NCBI GenBank assembly: GCA_034112285.1
Contig: JAWUVP010000051.1
Coordinates: 1-23,223, forward strand
Direction of reading: 5' to 3'
DNA from: JAWUVP01 sp034112285
GTDB taxonomy: Bacteria > Pseudomonadota > Gammaproteobacteria > JABDGN01
Length of the DNA: 23,223 nucleotides
In this document: positions 7,699-15,886 of the stretch, one piece after another
Layout: each line of letters begins with the position of its first letter
How positions within the stretch are numbered: position 1 is the first letter of the stretch
Notes under the pieces: generated by a model
What the model saw: only the letters and a program-made list of their open reading frames with translations
Database searches by the model: none
What the model was told of the DNA's origin: nothing
Translations under genes and position numbers: made by a program

Positions 7699-8889
7699 AT
7701 GATCCGCGATTTTCAATACAAACAGCTGGTAACCCGTCTTGAGGCGTCCCGAAAATGTATTCAGGTGTTAATTGGCCCACGCCAGGTGGGGAAAACGACG
7801 CTTATTAACCAGGCGACTCAACAGCTTGATATGCCGGTGCATTATGTCTCTGCAGACGCGCCGGGCTTGGAAGATAGTGTTTGGTTGACCCAACAATGGC
7901 AAAAAGCGCGGGCTCAGCTGGTCGATGCACCCGAAGCCTTGTTGGTGGTTGATGAAATTCAAAAGATCGATGACTGGCCAGATTGGGTAAAAAAATTCTA
8001 CGATGAAGATACAAGGGCACAAAGAAATTTAAAAGTGGTGCTGCTCGGCTCATCGCCACCACTGATTCAACAGGGTTTAACAGAATCATTGGCCGGCAGG
8101 TTTGAAGTGATAAATTTGGGCCATTGGTCGTTTAATGAAATGCGTGAAGCATTTGATATTAATCTTGATCAGTACATCTATTTTGGTGCTTATCCCGGCG
8201 CGGCAGAATTTATTAATGATGAGCCACGCTGGCGTGATTACATCAACAACTCTCTGATTGAAACCACCATTTCTCGCGACATTTTATTAATGACCAATAT
8301 TAACAAACCCGCCTTGTTAAGACGCTTGTTTCAATTGGGCTGCCATTATTCTGGGCAAATATTATCATACCAAAAAATGTTGGGACAATTACACGACGCG
8401 GGCAATACCACCACCCTAGCGCACTATTTAACACTTTTAAAAGGCGCGGGCATGCTGTGTGGTTTGCAAAAATATTCAGGCAAAAAACAACGCTTACGCG
8501 GCTCTATCCCTAAGCTGCAAGTATTAAACACAGCATTAATGTCAGCACAGCACCACTATAGTTTTGCTGAGGCGAAAGAAAACAAACAATACTGGGGTCG
8601 CTTAGTGGAATCTGCTGTCGGGGCTTGCCTACTAAATGATGCGTCATTGCGTTTGCCTGAAGTCATGTATTGGCGCGAAGCCAATAAAGAAATTGATTTT
8701 GTGTTTGAAGCGAACAAAAAGGTGATCGGCTTGGAAGTGAAATCGGGAGATAAAAAAACAGGCTCAGGCTTGTCCGCTTTTCAAAAAGTTTATTCACATA
8801 GTCGCTTGTTACAAGTCGGTGGTGATGGTGTGGCGTTAGAAGATTTTTTCACTAACCCAGAATACTTTTTGCACACTCAAAATTTATGA
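7699..8889 (+). CDS. AAA+ ATPase with C-terminal DUF4143 domain
   Basis: This 396-residue protein belongs to the widespread but poorly understood family of AAA ATPases with a DUF4143 tail. Visible elements are Walker A GPRQVGKTT (26-34), Walker B LLVVDEIQKI, a sensor-like VVLLGSS, and the C-terminal region with VESAVGACLL, EIDFVF and LEVKS. The D...ExK arrangement in that tail resembles a PD-(D/E)xK nuclease-like fold, which has been proposed for DUF4143. The biological role of the family is unclear; members are often patchily distributed and associated with mobile or conflict genes. The ATG at 7699 follows the second operator; the GAG inside that operator would double as its ribosome binding site. 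It is divergent from fic. Confidence 0.88.
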   Translation: MIRDFQYKQLVTRLEASRKCIQVLIGPRQVGKTTLINQATQQLDMPVHYVSADAPGLEDSVWLTQQWQKARAQLVDAPEALLVVDEIQKIDDWPDWVKKFYDEDTRAQRNLKVVLLGSSPPLIQQGLTESLAGRFEVINLGHWSFNEMREAFDINLDQYIYFGAYPGAAEFINDEPRWRDYINNSLIETTISRDILLMTNINKPALLRRLFQLGCHYSGQILSYQKMLGQLHDAGNTTTLAHYLTLLKGAGMLCGLQKYSGKKQRLRGSIPKLQVLNTALMSAQHHYSFAEAKENKQYWGRLVESAVGACLLNDASLRLPEVMYWREANKEIDFVFEANKKVIGLEVKSGDKKTGSGLSAFQKVYSHSRLLQVGGDGVALEDFFTNPEYFLHTQNL

Positions 8890-8955
8890 CAAACTAATAT
8901 CCAAAGGCACATGATTCATCTACCCAAGCTCGATAGCCCGTTGATTTAACTCAGG

Positions 8956-8986
8956 TTTACTATAGCAGTCAAAAATAAACTATAAT
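8956..8986 (+). promoter_or_regulatory. Possible promoter of the broken small gene
   Basis: A perfect -10 TATAAT (8981-8986) with a weak -35, TTTACT or TTACTA (8956-8962), 18-19 bp upstream. It lies about 50 bp before a well-formed ribosome binding site and ATG. The region 8890-9034 holds nothing else that I recognise. Confidence 0.45.
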
Positions 8987-9034
8987 TTCTCAATACAATC
9001 TTTAATAGCATAACCACACCTGGCGGAGAGTGAT

Positions 9035-9241
9035 ATGAACATACAGCAACAACTATTTGGCTTGATGGGTGAAATTTTTCATGACACGAGATTATTCCTC
9101 GATCAAAAATATTAAAAATATGGGCTTATCCCGGCGCTGGCCTTTTTTATCATTATGCATATGTTTGCAGCCATCAAGCAGAAAGTGATTAATAGAGATG
9201 GCATGTGGGAAAGTATGCTGCCATCAGGCCGCGGGCGCTAA
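9035..9241 (+). pseudogene. Small membrane-protein gene interrupted by one in-frame stop
   Basis: A strong ribosome binding site (GGAGAG) precedes the ATG at 9035. The frame gives 26 residues (beginning MNIQQQLFGLMGEIFHD), then TAA at 9113-9115, and then continues in the same frame for 41 more codons, with a clear hydrophobic segment GLIPALAFFIIMHMFAAIK, to a stop at 9239-9241. The stop sits in a 9-bp tandem duplication: AAAAATAT occurs at 9105-9112 and again at 9114-9121. Removing one 9-bp unit joins the two halves into a sensible 65-residue protein with one membrane segment. I do not recognise the family. The gene is either freshly broken or read through. It ends just before the mnmG promoter. 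Confidence 0.6.
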
Positions 9242-9266
9242 AATACCGCGAATTTCCAGCAAAAAA

Positions 9267-9295
9267 ATGACAAATTTTGTACATACCCGTATAAT
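9267..9295 (+). promoter_or_regulatory. mnmG promoter
   Basis: ATGACA (9267-9272), a 17-bp spacer and a perfect TATAAT (9290-9295) lie about 30 bp upstream of the mnmG start. Only one base differs from the consensus -35. The downstream MFS gene is probably read from the same promoter. Confidence 0.75.
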
Positions 9296-9325
9296 CACGC
9301 TTCTTATTAAATACCGCAAGGTGGA

Positions 9326-11215
9326 ATGATGGACTTAAGCAAACAGTTTGATGTGATTGTGGTCGGTGGCGGCCATGCCGGCACCGAGGCCGCGCTGGCA
9401 GCGGCGCGCACCGGCGCACAAACATTGTTGTTAACGCACAACATCGAAACCTTGGGGCAAATGTCTTGCAACCCCGCCATTGGCGGCATTGGAAAAGGCC
9501 ACTTAGTCAAAGAAATTGATGCGTTGGGCGGGGTGATGGCTGAGGCTATTGACCATGCCGGAATTCAATTTCGCACCTTAAATTCTCGCAAAGGGCCGGC
9601 AGTGCGGGCCACCCGCGCGCAAGCCGATCGGGTTTTATACAAAGCCTATATTCGTGAAAAATTAGAGCATCAAGAAAATTTAACCTTATTTCAGCAAGGG
9701 GTAGACGACCTTGTGGTGGAGCAAGACACCGTGCGTGGCGTCGTGACCCAAATGGGGCTGAGCTTTTATGCGCGCACCGTGGTGATTACCGTGGGTACTT
9801 TCTTGGGCGGCAAAATTCACATTGGACAAGAAAATCATTTAGGGGGCCGCGCAGGCGACCCGCCCTCTATTGCTTTGGCCGAGCGTTTACGCGCCCTCCC
9901 CTTTCGTGTTGGCCGCTTAAAAACTGGCACACCGCCACGCATTGATGCGCGTAGTGTAGATTTATCCGTATTAGATGAGCAACCCGGCGATACCCCCTGC
10001 CCGGTGTTTTCATTTATGGGCGACGTGTCGCAACATCCCAAGCAAGTTAGTTGCCACATTGCCCACACCAACGAAAAAACAGCTGACATCATTCGCGCCA
10101 ACCTCGACAAATCAGCTATGTATTCAGGCAACATTGAAGGCGTGGGCCCACGTTACTGCCCGTCTATTGAAGATAAAATTGTGCGCTTTGCCGATAAATT
10201 ATCGCATCAAGTTTTTGTGGAGCCCGAAGGTTTAAACACCCATGAGCTATACCCCAATGGTATATCAACCAGCTTGCCCTTTGACGTGCAAGTTGAGTTT
10301 CTTCATACCATGCGCGGGTTTGAAAACGCACACATTATTCGTCCCGGCTACGCAATTGAATACGATTATTTTGACCCGCGTGATCTGAAGCCTTCGTTAG
10401 AAACCAAAATTATTCACGGCCTATTTTTTGCCGGGCAAATTAACGGCACCACCGGTTATGAAGAAGCCGGTGCGCAAGGTTTAATTGCCGGCTTAAATGC
10501 CGCGCGCCTTGCCAAAGGCCAAGATGCCTGGACGCCCCGTCGTGACCAAGCCTACATTGGCGTGTTAATCGACGATTTAATTACCAAGGGTACGCTAGAG
10601 CCCTACCGCATGTTTACCTCGCGCGCTGAATATCGTTTATTACTAAGAGAAGACAACGCTGATTTACGCTTAACACAAACAGGCCATGAATTAGGTTTAA
10701 TTACCAACGCACGTTGGGAAGCTTTCAACATCAAACGCGATGCGATCACAGCAGAACTTAATCGCCTAGAAAATTTATGGGTTAGCCCCGCCACTGACTT
10801 TGTGAATAAAGTGAATACAATTTTAGACAAGCCACTCACCAAAGATCAAAGTGCCATAGATTTATTGCGTCGCCCCGAAATGAGTTACACTAGTTTAATG
10901 CAAGTGTTTGGCCCCGGCGCTGATGATATAAAAGTTGCGGAGCAAGTAGAAGTTCAAGCAAAATATGCCGGTTACATCGAACGCCAGCAGCAAGACATTG
11001 AAAAGCAACTACGCCACGAAAAAACCTTGATACCAGAAAGTTTTGATTATAAAGCTATTTCTGGATTGTCTGCCGAAGTGCAGCAAAAGCTAAGTGAAGC
11101 CCGCCCTGCCACGTTGGCGATGGCCGCGCGCATTCCAGGTATAACGCCCGCCGCCATTTCTTTATTGCTGGTGTTTTTAAAAAAATCGCAAGCCAAAAAA
11201 GTTATTGCAGCCTAA
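9326..11215 (+). CDS. mnmG: tRNA uridine-5-carboxymethylaminomethyl modification enzyme MnmG
   Basis: MnmG is the FAD-dependent partner of MnmE in wobble-uridine modification of tRNA. The 629-residue product has normal length. It shows the FAD-binding glycine loop VVGGGHAGTEAA (about 12-23), the conserved MSCNPAIGGIGKGH and NSRKGPAVRATRAQADR blocks, FAGQINGTTGYEEAGAQG, and the C-terminal helical region with PGITPAAISLL. AAGGTGG just upstream could serve the ATG at 9326 or the one immediately after it at 9329. An MFS transporter gene follows after about 26 bp, where rsmG is commonly found in related genomes. Confidence 0.97.
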   Translation: MMDLSKQFDVIVVGGGHAGTEAALAAARTGAQTLLLTHNIETLGQMSCNPAIGGIGKGHLVKEIDALGGVMAEAIDHAGIQFRTLNSRKGPAVRATRAQADRVLYKAYIREKLEHQENLTLFQQGVDDLVVEQDTVRGVVTQMGLSFYARTVVITVGTFLGGKIHIGQENHLGGRAGDPPSIALAERLRALPFRVGRLKTGTPPRIDARSVDLSVLDEQPGDTPCPVFSFMGDVSQHPKQVSCHIAHTNEKTADIIRANLDKSAMYSGNIEGVGPRYCPSIEDKIVRFADKLSHQVFVEPEGLNTHELYPNGISTSLPFDVQVEFLHTMRGFENAHIIRPGYAIEYDYFDPRDLKPSLETKIIHGLFFAGQINGTTGYEEAGAQGLIAGLNAARLAKGQDAWTPRRDQAYIGVLIDDLITKGTLEPYRMFTSRAEYRLLLREDNADLRLTQTGHELGLITNARWEAFNIKRDAITAELNRLENLWVSPATDFVNKVNTILDKPLTKDQSAIDLLRRPEMSYTSLMQVFGPGADDIKVAEQVEVQAKYAGYIERQQQDIEKQLRHEKTLIPESFDYKAISGLSAEVQQKLSEARPATLAMAARIPGITPAAISLLLVFLKKSQAKKVIAA

Positions 11216-11241
11216 ATTTTATACTTTAAAAAGTGAACCGT

Positions 11242-12444
11242 ATGCGTATTCCACAGCTGTTAATTGTTTACTCGTTAATTCTTGTCATCACGCTGGTGAT
11301 GTTGGTGGGCGCCAGCACTATGATGCCGTTATGGGCGCATTACACCCAAAGCTTGGGCGGCAATTTAAAAACGGCCGGCATGGCAATCATGTGTTACTTT
11401 TTGGGGACGGGTGGCGCCAGCCTTCTTTTTTCATTTATCGTTGAGCGTTATCCCTACTACGCTTTCTACCTTATTGGTATGGCCGTCGTCGCTGGGCTTT
11501 GTCTTTTTTCTCTAGCATTTATACATTCATTGTCTTTGTTATATCTTGCCGAAATTATTTTGGGCATTGCGGTGGGTGTCATTTCAACGGTGAGCGCCGC
11601 GATTTTAGGGATTATTATGTCGCCCCGCTATAGCATGATGGGTTGGGCGGTATTTACTTTTGTGACCTATCTAAGCGTGGGTGGCGGTGCCATTCTAGGC
11701 TCACATTTGGTTCACTATTACAGCTATTCCATTTTATTTTTTGTTTCAGCAATGATCATGAGCGCCGCTTGTGTTTTATCTATTGCCATACATTTTAAAC
11801 GTCGTGCAATGAACCTCTCAAATGCTGTGAACACCGGAGCCAAGGGTGGCGCCGCTGATTTTTTTAAAAAAACACACGTTTACGGATTGTTGCTTGGCGT
11901 GACATTATTGTTTCTTGCCTTGAATATGATAACCCCTCTATGGAGTGCGTACGTCGCGCATTTGGGCGGTGGGTTAAAAGCAGCGGGTTTTGCTGTGGGC
12001 ACTTACTTTTGGAGCTACGCCATTTTCAATTTGCTGTTTGGCTTGTTGGGGCAACGCTATAAAATACCAAAAGTCTATATTGTGCTGTCCTATCTTTTGA
12101 CGGCGCTAGTCTTTCTGGGTTACTTATTTATTCACACGCCCGGTGAACTTTATGTGTTGCAAGCGGTGTTAGCGTTTGCCGCCAGCATGCAGTCTCCGGC
12201 GTTTGATGATACCTATGCCAAACAATTGACGCCTGCACAGCAAGTTTTTGGCCAAGGTTTTTATATGGCCTTTTATTATATTTCATGGGCACTGGGCAGC
12301 TTTGTGGGCTCACACTTAGCCGCCAGTTTTAGTTTTGACACCGTGTTTATCAGCATGGCCAGCGTTGCTTTCGCGGGCTTTGTTGTGATGCTGTTTACTT
12401 TTATGTTTTATCGGCAACAGTTTTCTCTGTCGGCAGAGGGGTAG
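11242..12444 (+). CDS. MFS transporter
   Basis: This is a 400-residue inner-membrane protein with about 12 hydrophobic segments, typical of the major facilitator superfamily. Its two halves are visibly related: TMMPLWAHYTQSLGGNLKTA near the N-terminus corresponds to MITPLWSAYVAHLGGGLKAA at about residue 230, as expected from the ancient internal duplication of MFS proteins. The substrate cannot be told; the architecture fits drug or sugar efflux-type carriers. I prefer the ATG at 11242 over the GTG at 11233, because AAGTGA lies at the right distance before it. It lies 26 bp after mnmG, probably co-transcribed, and separates mnmG from rsmG. Confidence 0.85.
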   Translation: MRIPQLLIVYSLILVITLVMLVGASTMMPLWAHYTQSLGGNLKTAGMAIMCYFLGTGGASLLFSFIVERYPYYAFYLIGMAVVAGLCLFSLAFIHSLSLLYLAEIILGIAVGVISTVSAAILGIIMSPRYSMMGWAVFTFVTYLSVGGGAILGSHLVHYYSYSILFFVSAMIMSAACVLSIAIHFKRRAMNLSNAVNTGAKGGAADFFKKTHVYGLLLGVTLLFLALNMITPLWSAYVAHLGGGLKAAGFAVGTYFWSYAIFNLLFGLLGQRYKIPKVYIVLSYLLTALVFLGYLFIHTPGELYVLQAVLAFAASMQSPAFDDTYAKQLTPAQQVFGQGFYMAFYYISWALGSFVGSHLAASFSFDTVFISMASVAFAGFVVMLFTFMFYRQQFSLSAEG

Positions 12445-12700
12445 CGTTACCGATTGATTTTGCTGCTTTTTTCCTGTGCGGAAAATTCAAAACCTTAATA
12501 TTTTGCCATTAAGTTAAGATTCGCACTCAAATAATGGCGTTATTTTTGGGTTCACACTCATATTTCGGTAAAATTCTCATTCGCGCGTAACATTTAATAT
12601 TACATCGTCGAATCTAGGTTTAAACCTGGTTAACCCCCCGCATCTTTTGCTACAATCACTTTTGATCTCGCATCCTGCCTAACCACTTTTGGAAAACATT

Positions 12701-13285
12701 ATGTCAACCACCGAATTTGCACAACAAGCCTTGCTCAGTGCGTATTTAGATATTCTACACAAATGGAACAAAACCTATAACCTCACCTCGGTGCGCGCCC
12801 GAGATGAAATGCAGGTTAAGCACATTAATGATAGCTTGGCCGTTACTCCGCACCTTCATGGCCAACGCATTATTGATGTGGGCACCGGCGCCGGTTTGCC
12901 CGGTATTCCGCTAGCCATTATGAACCCAGATAAACATTTCACCCTGCTAGACAGCAGCAGCAAGAAAACCCGTTTTTTAAAACAAGCCAAGCAAGCGTTA
13001 GAGCTGGAAAATATTGAAATTGTACAAAGTCGCGTGGAAGAATTTCAGCCCGCGCAAGGCTTTGACAGCGTCATTTCACGCGCATTCGCCTCTATTGATG
13101 ACATGCTGCACGGCGCACAGCATCTAGTTTGTGCCAACGGCCGTTTTCTTGCCATGAAAGGCGTTCCCCCTACAAAAGAGCTACAGCAACTCCCCGCTGG
13201 GTTTGAACTCGATACCGTGCATACCTTAGAGGTGGCGGGCTTGGATGCAGAGCGTTGTTTGGTGGTCATCAAAAAAAGCGCTTAA
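12701..13285 (+). CDS. rsmG: 16S rRNA (guanine-N7)-methyltransferase RsmG
   Basis: RsmG uses S-adenosylmethionine to methylate N7 of G527 (E. coli numbering) in 16S rRNA. The 194-residue product has KWNKTYNLTSVR (21-32), the SAM-binding motif DVGTGAGLPGIPLAI (59-73), SRVEEF and SRAFAS. It is about 13 residues shorter at the N-terminus than the E. coli protein. A stop at 12680-12682 rules out a longer form, and ATG 12701 has TGGA upstream. A possible weak promoter (TGGTTA, 18 bp, TACAAT at 12651-12656) precedes it. A decayed copy of its last 71 codons lies directly downstream, so the gene family has been duplicated here. Confidence 0.95.
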   Translation: MSTTEFAQQALLSAYLDILHKWNKTYNLTSVRARDEMQVKHINDSLAVTPHLHGQRIIDVGTGAGLPGIPLAIMNPDKHFTLLDSSSKKTRFLKQAKQALELENIEIVQSRVEEFQPAQGFDSVISRAFASIDDMLHGAQHLVCANGRFLAMKGVPPTKELQQLPAGFELDTVHTLEVAGLDAERCLVVIKKSA

Positions 13286-13380
13286 TGGCTTAGTTTAAAT
13301 TAAAACAATTATTGTAGTGGTGAGTGCGAATGGCAAGGTCGGCACCCCTTTTTTTCAAGTACACATGCTTCCGGTGAAGC

Positions 13381-13593
13381 GTGATATCACGTGCATTCGC
13401 TTCTATATATGCTATGCTACGCGGCTCATAGCATCTGGCCTGCGCCAATGGCCACTTACTTGCCATGAAGGGTGTTCTGCCCACGGAAAAATAACAAGAA
13501 TTAGCAGCAGGATTTAGCCTTGGATGTTTGCAGACTTTATAGGTTGCAAACCTAGATGCAGAACCTTGTTAAGTAGTGATCAAAAACCAATGA
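13381..13593 (+). pseudogene. Decayed copy of the rsmG 3' end
   Basis: Reading from 13381 in frame gives VISRAFASIYAMLRGS, stop, HLACANGHLLAMKGVLPTEK, stop, QELAAGF..., ending VVIKNQ. It aligns without any gap to codons 124-194 of the intact rsmG 311 bp upstream, with roughly 45 of 71 residues identical by my hand count. Four codons have become stops (TAG 13429-13431, then TAA, TAG, TAA), so it is not translated. Its own end codon TGA (13591-13593) overlaps the parA start as ATGA, which suggests that this fragment is the original rsmG end once coupled to parA. Confidence 0.85.
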
Positions 13594-14390
13594 ATGAAAT
13601 TAGCCCAAAAATTATTGCCGTTGCCAACCAAAAAGGTGGGGTGGGTAAAACCACTACCGCGGTGAATTTGGCGGCGTCTTTAGTGGCCACTAAGCGCAAA
13701 GTGTTGCTCATAGATTTAGATCCGCAAGGCAATGCCACCATGGGCAGCGGCATTGATAAACACGATTTGCCCAAAAGTTTAGTTAACGTGTTGTTGGGCG
13801 AAGCCGAAGTTGAAGACGCCATACAAAAAACCGAGCCAGCCGGTTATGACATGCTGCCCAGCAATCGAGATTTAACCGCCGCCGAAATTGCCCTGCTCGA
13901 CAGTGATGAGCGCGAAATGCGTTTGAAAAATATTTTACAAGGCATCGCCCACCACTACGACTATATTATTATCGACTGCCCGCCCACCTTAAATATGTTA
14001 ACCATTAATGCTTTGGTGGCCGCCACCGGCGTGCTGATCCCCATGCAATGCGAATATTATTCGCTAGAAGGTTTAAGTAGTTTGTTAGATACCATAGATC
14101 AACTCAAATCGGCCGTTAACCCAGAGCTGAAACTCGAAGGTATTTTGCGCACCATGTATGATTCGCGCAATCGTTTAACTAACGACATTAACAAGCAATT
14201 ACACCAACATTTTGGCGATAAAGTTTATCGCACCGTTATTCCGCGTAACGTACGTTTGGCAGAAGCCCCCAGCTTTGGCAAACCTATTTTACATTATGAG
14301 CGCAACTCAAAAGGTGCGGCATCATACTTAGCCCTAGCTGGCGAGATGATTCGCAGAGCAGAAAAAGTAAACGAGGTAGCAAATGGCTAG
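13590..14390 (+). CDS. parA: Chromosome partitioning ATPase ParA (Soj)
   Basis: ParA binds DNA non-specifically in its ATP form and, with ParB, moves the replicated origin to the cell poles. The 266-residue protein has the deviant Walker A KGGVGKTT (15-22), the Walker B-like VLLIDLDPQGN and DYIIIDCPPTLN. I chose ATG 13590 because the protein then starts MNEISPKIIAVANQKGG as in homologues. An in-frame upstream start at 13524 would read through the rsmG remnant. The ribosome binding site is weak, consistent with past translational coupling to rsmG. It overlaps parB by 8 bp. Confidence 0.96.
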   Translation: MNEISPKIIAVANQKGGVGKTTTAVNLAASLVATKRKVLLIDLDPQGNATMGSGIDKHDLPKSLVNVLLGEAEVEDAIQKTEPAGYDMLPSNRDLTAAEIALLDSDEREMRLKNILQGIAHHYDYIIIDCPPTLNMLTINALVAATGVLIPMQCEYYSLEGLSSLLDTIDQLKSAVNPELKLEGILRTMYDSRNRLTNDINKQLHQHFGDKVYRTVIPRNVRLAEAPSFGKPILHYERNSKGAASYLALAGEMIRRAEKVNEVANG

Positions 14391-15291
14391 TAACAAGCAA
14401 CGTGGTCTAGGCCGTGATTTAGAATTTTTATTACGCGGACGTCGCGCCGGTGGCGACAAAGCTACGCCCGCTGACACGAATGCCGAGCCTGCCGTGGCTG
14501 GAGCCGCTGCTGCCGATACTTTGCGGCAGCTTCCCGTAGACATCTTGCAATCAGGCCAATACCAACCCCGCCAAGGAATGGAGCAAGAAGCGCTAGAAGA
14601 ATTAGCCCGCTCTATTCGCAGCCAAGGCATTATTCAACCTATTTTAGTGCGCAAAGTCGGCGACAAAAAATACGAAATTATTGCCGGCGAACGCCGCTGG
14701 CGCGCGGCACAATTAGCGGGCCTAGACAATGTGCCTGCCATTGTGCGCAACGTTGATGACGAAGCTGCTGGCGCCATGGCGTTAATTGAAAACGTGCAAC
14801 GCGAAGATTTAAACCCAATGGAAGAAGCCATTGCCTACCATCGCTTAACCGAAGAATTTAAATTAACTCACCAAGAAGTGGCTAATTTAGTAGGTAAATC
14901 TCGCGCGAGCATTAGTAACTTATTGCGGTTAATTAATTTAAACACCGACGTGAAATTATTGTTAGAAAATGGCGACTTAGAAATGGGCCACGCCCGTGCA
15001 CTATTAGCCGTTGCCGGCCCTGAGCAAAGTGAATTGGCCCGCACCGTGGTGAATAAAAGTTTAACCGTGCGCGAAACCGAAGCGCTTATTCGCCGTGCAC
15101 AAAAAAGTAAAACCGCGGGCTTTGTTAGCAAGCCCGGGTTAGATCCTGATACGCGCCGTTTGCAGACCGATTTATCTGAAAAGCTGGGTGCTAAGGTTAT
15201 GATTGAGCATAGTGCTAAAGGTAAGGGTAAGCTAGTGATTAGTTATTCGAATCTTGATGAGCTTGATGGTATTTTAGCCCACATTAAATAG
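14383..15291 (+). CDS. parB: Chromosome partitioning protein ParB (Spo0J)
   Basis: ParB binds parS sites near the origin and spreads as a CTP-dependent clamp. The 302-residue product has the short basic N-terminus that contacts ParA (NKQRGLGRDLEFLL), an Ala-rich linker (28-46), the CTP-binding motif GERRWR (102-107), ENVQREDLNPMEEA (136-149), a helix-turn-helix (about 161-182, with GKSRASISNLLRL) and a C-terminal dimerisation region. GAGGTAG precedes the ATG. The overlap with parA (ATGGCTAG) indicates coupled translation. I found no convincing parS site in the window. Confidence 0.96.
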   Translation: MASNKQRGLGRDLEFLLRGRRAGGDKATPADTNAEPAVAGAAAADTLRQLPVDILQSGQYQPRQGMEQEALEELARSIRSQGIIQPILVRKVGDKKYEIIAGERRWRAAQLAGLDNVPAIVRNVDDEAAGAMALIENVQREDLNPMEEAIAYHRLTEEFKLTHQEVANLVGKSRASISNLLRLINLNTDVKLLLENGDLEMGHARALLAVAGPEQSELARTVVNKSLTVRETEALIRRAQKSKTAGFVSKPGLDPDTRRLQTDLSEKLGAKVMIEHSAKGKGKLVISYSNLDELDGILAHIK

Positions 15292-15298
15292 GTGTGGT

Positions 15299-15428
15299 GG
15301 CTTTGCTTGGGGGCGTGATGAACGCCACCTTTTCAAGCCACGCCGTGAATACGTCCATGTAGGCTCCGCGCCGGCGTCCTGCCGGCGAGGGGCTTGAAAA
15401 GGTAGCATTCATCACGCCTCGCAAAGCC
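15299..15428. repeat. Large imperfect inverted repeat with an inner GC hairpin
   Basis: The arms are GGCTTTGC plus a 28-bp block (15299-15306, 15312-15339) and its complement (15391-15418, 15421-15428). The 28-bp blocks differ at only two positions. Inside lies GCCGGC-GTCCT-GCCGGC (15370-15386). It begins just after the parB stop, so the transcript would fold into a large structure. It resembles a non-coding hairpin repeat or MITE-like element. No transposase is seen. Confidence 0.7.
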
Positions 15429-15450
15429 TGTGATGTGGGGGGGAGGAGGA

Positions 15451-15710
15451 GCTCGCTGCGCTCGACTATTTTGATTTTTTTCATTGTCGCGTTGCTCCTC
15501 GAAAAAAGAATAGCCTGCCTTTCCGTCGTTGCGAGGAGCGAAGCAACGCGCACCCGAGGGCACAGGTCAACCTTCAGCCGCAGCCGCAATCTACTTAATC
15601 GCTCACTGCGCTCAGCTATTTTGATATTTTCACCGCCGCGCTGCTCTTCGAATAAAGCCCGTCGTTGCGAGGCCGTAGGCCGTGGCAATCTTGTGCCGTA
15701 GCCGCACTCT
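15451..15710. repeat. Two tandem diverged copies of a 150-bp unit
   Basis: GCTCGCTGCGCTCGACTATT at 15451 recurs as GCTCACTGCGCTCAGCTATT at 15601, and the following sequence (TTTTGAT, CGCGTTGCTCCTCGAA against CGCGCTGCTCTTCGAA, CGTCGTTGCGAGG) stays in register. Each unit ends with a GTTGCGAGG dispersed repeat: R2 at 15524-15570 and R3 at 15660-15690. Open frames crossing this area are repeat artefacts. The stretch 15292-15874 holds these repeats and one very small possible ORF. Confidence 0.65.
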
Positions 15711-15829
15711 ATTTTATAAGGTACAGTTTTGTTTTATACTAACAATACCAACCTGTTACATGCTTTCTTGATGGTTCTAAATTTGACTGTTACTTTTATA
15801 ATAGTCATAAAAGCAACAATGAGGCAAAC

Positions 15830-15886
15830 ATGCTAGCTAGCAAAGTTATTGTCGTGGTTATTGCTCTCTCACTCTTACCACCATGA
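15830..15886 (+). CDS. Possible 18-residue hydrophobic peptide
   Basis: GAGG lies six bases before the ATG at 15830, and a TATAAT occurs at 15797-15802. The peptide MLASKVIVVVIALSLLPP is almost entirely hydrophobic. Its size and character resemble Ibs-type type I toxins, but it could equally be a remnant of a signal peptide. Its last 12 bp overlap the 3' end of the kinase gene on the other strand. No antisense RNA promoter was identified. Very tentative. Confidence 0.25.
   Translation: MLASKVIVVVIALSLLPP

Noticed and set aside
9189..9510. Minus-strand ORFs across the mnmG start
   Set aside because: They lie opposite conserved mnmG coding sequence and its promoter, with no family resemblance.
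12465..12486. TTTTCC-TGTGC-GGAAAA hairpin after the first MFS gene as a terminator
   Set aside because: The stem is AT-rich and short, and the sequence after it is not a T-tract.
13381..13400. Possible parS site around CACGTG (13388-13393)
   Set aside because: Only the six-base core matches; the TGTTT/AAACA flanks are absent, and the bases are explained by homology to rsmG.
13290..13517. Short ORFs on both strands between rsmG and parA
   Set aside because: They are shadows of the decayed rsmG copy; the minus-strand one mirrors the shadow frame of intact rsmG.
15284..15701. Open frames of 76-134 codons on both strands across the repeat block
   Set aside because: They translate the inverted and tandem repeats, and the products are Arg/Ser-rich and low in complexity with no ribosome binding site.
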